From Streptomyces toyocaensis (GTDB lineage Bacteria; Actinomycetota; Actinomycetes; Streptomycetales; Streptomycetaceae): 64,000 nt of DNA. The notes under the pieces were generated by a model. It saw only the letters and a program-made list of their open reading frames with translations, was not told where the DNA came from and ran no database searches. Positions 59,701-64,000 of this stretch are shown here, in pieces. The stretch's first letter is position 1. Each line of letters starts with the position of its first letter. The position numbers were made by a program, and so were the translations under genes. The stretch covers positions 806,001 to 870,000 of the forward strand of contig NZ_JFCB01000001.1 in NCBI RefSeq assembly GCF_000725125.1, written 5' to 3'.

Positions 59701-60494
59701 AGTCACTCACCCGGTGGCGGTACGGAGGCGGCCTGCGCGTCCTGCTCGAACGGCCCTGGTACGTGTCTGGGGACGGCGAACGCCTCGCCGTCCTCACCTG
59801 GCCCAGCCCCTCCGCCCCCGCCGACGTGCTGCGGTACGTCAGCGTCGCGGGCCGCGACCCGATCTGGACCACCGGCGCCCCGCCCCCCGTCCTCAGCCAG
59901 AGCGACGTCGTCGCCCCGCGCGGCGACCGGGCGGAGCTGCCGGAACTGGAACGCGCGCTCGACGTGATCGCGTACCCCGTCCGCTTCGACGAGACGGCCG
60001 ACCGCTGGTACGCCGACATCGACCTCTCCCCGCTCGTCACCGCCTCCTATTTCCCCTTCGTCCGGCTGGCCCTGGCCCGCTACCAGGACCACACCGTCGA
60101 CGGCGTGCCCACCCTGTCCCCCTCGGTGCCGACGGAGCCCGTCCAGCTCCCGCCCCATCGCCGCCTCCTCGTCACCCGCACGACGGGACGGGCCACCGTG
60201 CTCGTCGACGGACTCGGCCCTTCCGGCCCCCGGTCGAACCTCGTGCGCACCGAACTCCAGGTCAAGTCCGACCCAGCCGCGGACAGCGGCGCGGGCTGGA
60301 GCACCGTCTTCCGGACCACCGGCTCCCTCGGTCAGGGCCGCGACCTCGACCTCCCCGCCACCGGGGACCGCCCCCAGCGCATCGTCGTCCAGGAGTACGA
60401 GACGCATCCGCCCGCCACGAACGAGACGGGCTCCGCCGTGGAAGGTCCGGGGCGGCTGGTCTACGCCGACATCGTCCCCCTTGGAGTGTGGTGA
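56721..60494 (+). CDS. Giant protein B (1257 aa), beta-rich, unknown
   Basis: Unknown function. ATG 56721 is 3 nt after the stop of gene A, whose last codons contain its AAGGAG. There is no signal peptide, membrane segment or known catalytic motif. Parts look like immunoglobulin/FN3-type modules: FGRDYRLRVRIADLAGGGL (about 535-553) and a late segment WYADIDLSPLVTASYFPFVR (about 1095-1114). The central region (about 180-240, 350-400) has helical Arg/Glu-rich stretches. Two Cys-containing spots (PGGCTLTRS and IPSCPGTRS) are near 755-795. Its length and tight coupling to A suggest the two form one large complex. Confidence 0.82.
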   Translation: MATTGLRRQFVWTTVPAGRVALVPGHSTPMALLSVLLTPRLIGPPEERKLSDFGMQTWPERLAALRFDVYRGTQPVTAHQVPHLTIEQKEVRFTTARQLSAWKALFTGASPVVPYRTTSYAERDVREFPAAEAAAEVRQAYTATARVHLDHDGEAPETDPELRAALSRVSAMWQSRLAPLDGTAEQDPSAPRSALTEAYAFYRRDHDAFTALPPPTAVPVHEFHETVARLADHPLLLRALGLLIDLAVEPASLTAAGGAKELRVVPHWPNPDGSAPSGWSHATQDDLSPKTAYLLEGKRFVAASLPGGAATELKRGMLPLAGTGVASSGGDAGARYEVMPFDVDGAALRLVGVAESDRARAASQNGAGVGALPALRSMGFALVERDRVQEHRRQLERAAQRATAAGLTSQPVTADALLGGYRVDVFDVARKQWYPLCRRRVRYKIGDVTIGQDATGGGPASLLEEGFLRPEAATTGAGDQDALYLHQIVMRFDGWSPVVERPERIVDTGDTMSAAADPPPFDAVVETDPGSLPRLRFGRDYRLRVRIADLAGGGLRPDETGLEEERTNVFRYHRFEPLPPPELVPTRELADGETLDLMVIRSDRDTTVEAYAAAHGHRAFDLRHLLAPPCSLELALQHERTFDAALGPDVPTAKVKELFEVAKRADRDVSDIAGAVVVGTETGSTVPAPYVFLPETGVTLPWLPDPATTHLALNPRRRPIDPDSGKYGTVVGDKRTGLWQGTWPAYAPISLRLVGGPGGCTLTRSPDQRTFTVALGPAEEVTFDIPSCPGTRSVQLFGIVTWLGIDATDPTAFKPITEGRNRLVTPPRTVRLVHAVQRPLAIPSGLLAARRTTGETSAVLRTDDLRLHIASTGRLDLRAEWTDHEDIPPQKPAERRRTAILGSYDVQRAPQHEAFPTIRQEFGDTRRRHVTYRATAVSRFQDCFPRATAGDPQACLSEGVLEVTDVPSSARPPAPKVLHTVPTFRWTRSHDGQKSLTRWRYGGGLRVLLERPWYVSGDGERLAVLTWPSPSAPADVLRYVSVAGRDPIWTTGAPPPVLSQSDVVAPRGDRAELPELERALDVIAYPVRFDETADRWYADIDLSPLVTASYFPFVRLALARYQDHTVDGVPTLSPSVPTEPVQLPPHRRLLVTRTTGRATVLVDGLGPSGPRSNLVRTELQVKSDPAADSGAGWSTVFRTTGSLGQGRDLDLPATGDRPQRIVVQEYETHPPATNETGSAVEGPGRLVYADIVPLGVW

Positions 60495-60496
60495 CC

Positions 60497-61477
60497 ATGG
60501 CCGACCCCGTCTTCCAGATGTATCCCGAGGAGGAGCCGCTGCGACTCGCCGTGGGATCGCCACCCAGCACCCCGGTGGCCTTCGTGGTGGGTGCCCAGCT
60601 GACGAGCGTGTTCCTTCGCCTCATCAAGGCGGGGACGAAGTGCGCGCCTCCCGGGGAATCGGCCGTGGTCATCGAACTGCGCGCGGGAGAGGGCGATTTC
60701 GTTCCGGTGCCACGCGAACCGGACACCGTCACGATCAATGACACCTCCCTGACGCCGGTCGCCACGGCATCCTGGCTCCCTGAGCCCCGGGGCGTGATCC
60801 TGATCAGAGTGGATATCACCAAACCATCCGACATGCCCTGGGAGATGCGGATCACGAACAAGGCGCCGGTGGAACTCCTCTTCGTCTGGGTCGTCTCGGA
60901 CCTCGACGAGGACACCCGTCAACCCCGGATTCTGATGGAGCGGTCCCACAGCCGAGTAGCCCTCCCGGGAGCCTCCGACGACATCGTGGTGAACGTGGCC
61001 AACGTCGGTACGGGGGACCTGACCATCGACACCCCGGCAGGCACCGACCTGGGCGACGGCTTCGTCCTCGACGAGGTGACACCGACCGTCCCGGTCAACG
61101 GCTGCGGCCACCTCACCATCCACGTTCCTCCCGTCGGGGGCATCCCCTTCGACGCCGGACACTCCACCGACTTCACCCTGGAGGCCAACACGCGCGACGA
61201 AGAGCAGCGGACGCTCCACCTCAGCGTCTCCGAGAAGTTCGGCAAGGAGAAGGAGAAGGAGAAGGAGGGCAAGGAGAAGGAGGGCAAGGATGTGAAGGAC
61301 AAAGAGCAGAAGGACACGCCGCACGAGCTGATGATGGTCGGGGACCTCTTCCCCACACCCCTCTCACCCGTCGTCGCCTGGGCCGGTGCCGCCTCCCCGC
61401 ACGTGCACTTCATCCCCCGGGAACTGCGTCCCGACCTGTCGACGAGCGCCCTCGTCCACGAGGACCCGGCGCCGTAG
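60497..61477 (+). CDS. Protein C (326 aa), Ig-like domain and Lys/Glu tract
   Basis: Unknown function. ATG 60497 is 2 nt after the stop of B; GTG 60491 overlapping that stop is an alternative. N-terminal beta-rich region (about 1-140) is followed by an Ig/ASH-like module (about 150-245: DIVVNVANVGTGDLTID to FDAGHSTDFTLEA). Then comes a highly charged KEKEKEGKEKEGKD tract (about 248-272), encoded by AAGGAG repeats at 61243-61290, and a short hydrophobic-Pro tail. No signal peptide. It might be a linker or scaffold between other members. Confidence 0.8.
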   Translation: MADPVFQMYPEEEPLRLAVGSPPSTPVAFVVGAQLTSVFLRLIKAGTKCAPPGESAVVIELRAGEGDFVPVPREPDTVTINDTSLTPVATASWLPEPRGVILIRVDITKPSDMPWEMRITNKAPVELLFVWVVSDLDEDTRQPRILMERSHSRVALPGASDDIVVNVANVGTGDLTIDTPAGTDLGDGFVLDEVTPTVPVNGCGHLTIHVPPVGGIPFDAGHSTDFTLEANTRDEEQRTLHLSVSEKFGKEKEKEKEGKEKEGKDVKDKEQKDTPHELMMVGDLFPTPLSPVVAWAGAASPHVHFIPRELRPDLSTSALVHEDPAP

Positions 61478-61493
61478 CGCGGCGGCGGTCGTC

Positions 61494-62306
61494 ATGTGGC
61501 TGGTGCTGTGCGACGCGGAGGACCGGGCGGCCCACTGGGCCGCGGCGGGACTGCGCGAACGGGGGCTCGACCCGCTGGAGGTCGTCGACGCCGGGACGCT
61601 GACCCGCACCGAACGGTCCGCGCACCGGATCGAGGAGGAACGAGGCCAGGGGCGGGACCGAACCGCACCGGACCCGTCCAGCGGCGCTGCCGTCGAGGGC
61701 GATCGGGCCGACTTCGAGCTCACCCTGCCCGACGGGCGCGGCCTCGCGAGCGACGACGTCCACGGCGTGGTCAACCGGCTCACCTTCGCCCCCCTTCACC
61801 ATCTCCGCTTCGCCTCCTATGCCGATACCGTCTACGCCATGGCGGAATGGGACGCGCTCGTCCTCAGCTGGCTCCAGTGCCTCGCCCCCGTGACGGTCAA
61901 CCGCCCCAGCCCCCTCGGCCTTTCCGGCACCCTGCGCTCTCCCGCCGAGTGGACGCTGCTCGCCGCCGCCGCGGGTCTGGCGGTGTCGCCGCTGAGACTC
62001 ACCGACACCCCGGACGATCCGCCCACGGACCGGCCGCCGTCCACCCGTACCCTGGTCGTCCTCGGCGACGAGGTCTACCGCGTCCACGGCGGCGACGCGC
62101 TCGGCGACCTCTCCCCGGCCTGCATCCGCCTCGCCCGCAGCGCGGGAGCTGACCTCCTGGGCATCCATCTGGAGCCCGACGCGCACGCCCGGCACGGCGC
62201 GCGATTCGCGGGGGCCACGCTCCTGCCCGACCTGCGGATCGCGGGCGCCCCGGTGCTCGACGGCCTCTACGCGTACCTGGCCCGGCTACCCGCGAGGTCA
62301 CGGTGA
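61494..62306 (+). CDS. Protein D (270 aa), degenerate ATP-grasp-like partner
   Basis: ATG 61494 is 16 nt after C and its stop overlaps the next start (GTGA). By eye its landmarks track those of the following ATP-grasp protein. VVNRLTFAPLHHL parallels IYTRLMDWRLLPG; WLQCLAPVTVNRPSPLGLSG parallels WIEIAPGRVMNRASATATN; CIRLARSAGADLLGIHLEP parallels CADLATGLGLALAGIDLVL; and a final LDGLYAYLARL parallels ISDAIARALLG. It lacks the central ATP-binding Lys region and the EVNPSP metal site. So it is probably a non-catalytic paralogue that dimerises with the enzyme or binds its substrate. This is inference from a manual comparison. Confidence 0.75.
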   Translation: MWLVLCDAEDRAAHWAAAGLRERGLDPLEVVDAGTLTRTERSAHRIEEERGQGRDRTAPDPSSGAAVEGDRADFELTLPDGRGLASDDVHGVVNRLTFAPLHHLRFASYADTVYAMAEWDALVLSWLQCLAPVTVNRPSPLGLSGTLRSPAEWTLLAAAAGLAVSPLRLTDTPDDPPTDRPPSTRTLVVLGDEVYRVHGGDALGDLSPACIRLARSAGADLLGIHLEPDAHARHGARFAGATLLPDLRIAGAPVLDGLYAYLARLPARSR

Positions 62307-63217
62307 TCGTCGTCTGCGGCATTGCCAGCGAGCGGCCGATCGCCCTCGTCACCGACGCCCTGCGACGCCGAGGCCTGCCGTACGCCGTGCTGCACCAGCG
62401 ACGCTTCGCGGACAGCCCGATCGACATCCGTGTGGACGGCACGGACGTGAGCGGGCACCTGCGCTGCAACGGCCGGACCGTCAGCTGTTCCGACGTCACC
62501 GGCATCTACACCCGGCTCATGGACTGGCGGCTGCTTCCCGGGACGCGCGGCGCGGACGGGGAGACGCTGCGGCACTGCCAGGCCTGGCACCAGGCCCTCG
62601 CCACCTGGATCGAGATCGCCCCGGGACGCGTGATGAACCGCGCCTCCGCGACGGCGACCAACCGCTCCAAGCCCTACCAGGCCCAGTTGATCCGCCGTGC
62701 CGGGTTCCGCGTCCCCGAGACCCTCGTCACCGACGACCCGGACCGCGCCCTCGCCTTCCGAGACCGGCACGGGCGGGTCGTCTACAAGTCGATCAGCTCG
62801 GTGCGCTCGATCGTGCGGCTGCTCGACGACGAGGCCACCGCCCGGCTCCCGCGGATCCGCTCGTGCCCAGTCCAGTTCCAGCGCTACGTCACCGGCGTGA
62901 ACATCCGCGTGCACGTCGTCGCGGGCGAGGTCGTCGCCACCCGCATTGCTACCGACCAGGTGGACTACCGCTACGCCGGCCGGTTCGGCGGCCGCGCCGA
63001 CCTCACGCCGTGGACCCCGCCCCGCGAACTGGCGCTCCGCTGCGCCGACCTCGCCACCGGGCTCGGCCTCGCCCTCGCCGGCATCGACCTCGTCCTCACG
63101 GACGACGGCGAGTTCTACTGCTTAGAGGTCAACCCCAGCCCCGCGTACAGCTTCTACGAGGACCACACGGCCCAGCCGATCTCCGACGCGATTGCCCGGG
63201 CCCTGCTCGGACGATGA
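62303..63217 (+). CDS. RimK-like ATP-grasp ligase (protein E)
   Basis: A 304-aa ATP-grasp enzyme. GTG 62303 overlaps the D stop. The pre-ATP-grasp part (about 1-110) begins VIVVCGIASERPIALVTDAL. NRSKPYQAQLIRRAGFRVPETLV (about 118-140) and RVVYKSISSVRSIVRLL (about 156-172) give the ATP-binding lobe with Lys. The metal-binding end is GIDLVLTDDGEFYCLEVNPSP (about 257-278) with Asp, Glu and Asn ligands. The family joins a carboxylate to an amine through an acyl phosphate. It contains a TTA leucine codon at 63122-63124 (residue 274), inside the metal site, so full translation should need the bldA tRNA. Confidence 0.92.
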   Translation: MIVVCGIASERPIALVTDALRRRGLPYAVLHQRRFADSPIDIRVDGTDVSGHLRCNGRTVSCSDVTGIYTRLMDWRLLPGTRGADGETLRHCQAWHQALATWIEIAPGRVMNRASATATNRSKPYQAQLIRRAGFRVPETLVTDDPDRALAFRDRHGRVVYKSISSVRSIVRLLDDEATARLPRIRSCPVQFQRYVTGVNIRVHVVAGEVVATRIATDQVDYRYAGRFGGRADLTPWTPPRELALRCADLATGLGLALAGIDLVLTDDGEFYCLEVNPSPAYSFYEDHTAQPISDAIARALLGR

Positions 63218-63890
63218 CGATGACGAACGGCGGGGGTGGTCGGCAACGCCATGTGCCGACCGGGAACCACGGTCCCGCGCCCCCTGACATCGGACGTGAC
63301 CCGCCCCGCGAACCATGTCCGATCCCGCGCTCACCTACTACGCGGACGGAACGCAGCGTGCGTGGCGCTCCGCCAACAGCTCCAGCAGGTCCATCAGCTC
63401 CTCGACGGTGCGCAGTTCCATGCGCGGGTCGTCCCGGGAGACAGCCGTTGCGGTGCGGCAGCTGACCATGGCGAGCTTGCGGGCGGGTCAACGGGACCTG
63501 AACTGCGCCGCGGCCATGCGACCTCCTCGCATGCGTCGATGCCCGAGTAGTCCGAATGAGTGAGGGAAGATGCCGCCTGAGTGGCGAAATAGCGTCATAT
63601 GGAGGTGTATGGAGTGCAGCCTGTCGCGTGATTGTTACCGACAGTTTGGAGCCCCATCGAGCGGGGGGTCGCTCATTTGGTTACTCTGATGCGGACGGAC
63701 AGCAGTCAGGGTCCTACCCGCACCCACGGTCCGTCTGGGACCAGCCGGTTCACCACGGCCTGCTCTCCCCCGAATCACCGGCGCCACCGCGTCCGAACGG
63801 CTTTCGACTCAGACCCGAGCGGACGTCAGGCGCCAGGCGCAGGGCCGACGCAGTACGTCCCGAGGGTGACCGACACATAAGGAGTGCGCG
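63218..63890. other. Intergenic region with small unproven frames
   Basis: No convincing gene in 673 nt. A 43-aa minus-strand frame (63469-63338) contains ELRTVEELMDLLELLAERHA, which looks like a real amphipathic helix and may be a tiny gene or a remnant. A plus-strand frame 63556-63894 lacks coding character. The 63580-63690 part is locally AT-richer (ATTGTTACC, TTTGGTTACTCTGATG), as promoter regions are, and probably holds signals for the 63891 gene. Confidence 0.35.
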
Positions 63891-64000
63891 GTGACACCGG
63901 AGAAGACGACATGCGAACAGCGCCCCGAGGAACGCACGGAGCGTCCCGGACGCCGGCCCGGGGAAATCGGCTTCCTCGACGTGTGGGCCCGTTCGGCCCC
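63891..64000 (+). CDS. Start of a gene cut by the window end
   Basis: GTG 63891 is preceded by TAAGGAGTG, a strong ribosome-binding site. The 36 visible codons read a charged, probably disordered N-terminus (TPEKTTCEQRPEERTERPG) followed by GEIGFLDVWARSAP, where an ordered domain seems to begin. Not recognised. Confidence 0.6.
   Translation, partial: MTPEKTTCEQRPEERTERPGRRPGEIGFLDVWARSA

Overview
The window is very GC-rich, is dominated by GTG/ATG starts with strong G/C third-position bias, and carries families typical of Streptomyces: CebR box, actinobacterial glgA/glgC, an RpfD-type Rpf protein, streptothricin/nourseothricin acetyltransferase, a DUF6215 protein, and a rare TTA codon. It is therefore read as Streptomyces chromosome, probably an arm-proximal or accessory-rich stretch. 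No rRNA, tRNA or CRISPR array was seen.

Layout. (1) 1-8.1 kb, leftward: a galactoside utilisation operon of sugar-binding lipoprotein, two ABC permeases, GH42 beta-galactosidase, DeoR-type regulator and GH36 alpha-galactosidase (cut by the window start). (2) 8.5-14.8 kb, rightward: two DUF1254/DUF1214 proteins around a HAD hydrolase, then a GAP-family membrane protein and a SulP anion transporter. (3) 15-18 kb: DEAD-box RNA helicase with a hairpin over its ribosome-binding site, a DUF5302 protein and a DUF6215 membrane protein. (4) 18.2-30.2 kb: plant cell-wall degradation, with a GH9-CBM2 cellulase under a CebR box, a divergent pair abfB (GH62) and xlnA (GH10-CBM13) sharing xylanase-type promoter boxes, and a GH43 enzyme. 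An acetyltransferase and two orphan solute-binding proteins lie in between. (5) 30.2-38.2 kb: a patchy accessory segment with a DUF6215 remnant, a streptothricin acetyltransferase, a SHOCT protein, a P1B ATPase with a CPD motif, a broken integrase, an ArsR-SRPBCC regulator and a truncated ATPase. (6) 38.2-51.2 kb, more housekeeping: panD with an acetyltransferase and an Asp/Glu racemase-like protein, gnd, rpfD, a DMT transporter, a FhuF-like [2Fe-2S] protein, glgA and glgC (glycogen), a wax ester synthase/DGAT (triacylglycerol) and an unusual SDR protein. (7) 51.2-52.4 kb: decayed reading frames. (8) 52.4-63.2 kb: the most unusual part, six tightly packed or overlapping co-directional genes. 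They encode a PGRP-type amidase, two giant proteins of 1182 and 1257 aa, a 326-aa protein with a Lys/Glu tract, a 270-aa protein resembling a degenerate ATP-grasp protein, and an intact RimK-like ATP-grasp enzyme with an in-frame TTA (bldA) codon. (9) The right edge cuts a gene starting at 63891.

The carbohydrate operons fit a soil saprophyte: secreted cellulase, xylanase and arabinofuranosidase release oligosaccharides that transporters and intracellular glycosidases consume, while glgA/glgC and the DGAT make reserves. The 52.4-63.2 kb cluster matches no pathway I recognise and is the best candidate for an undescribed system. Functions given for it are inference.
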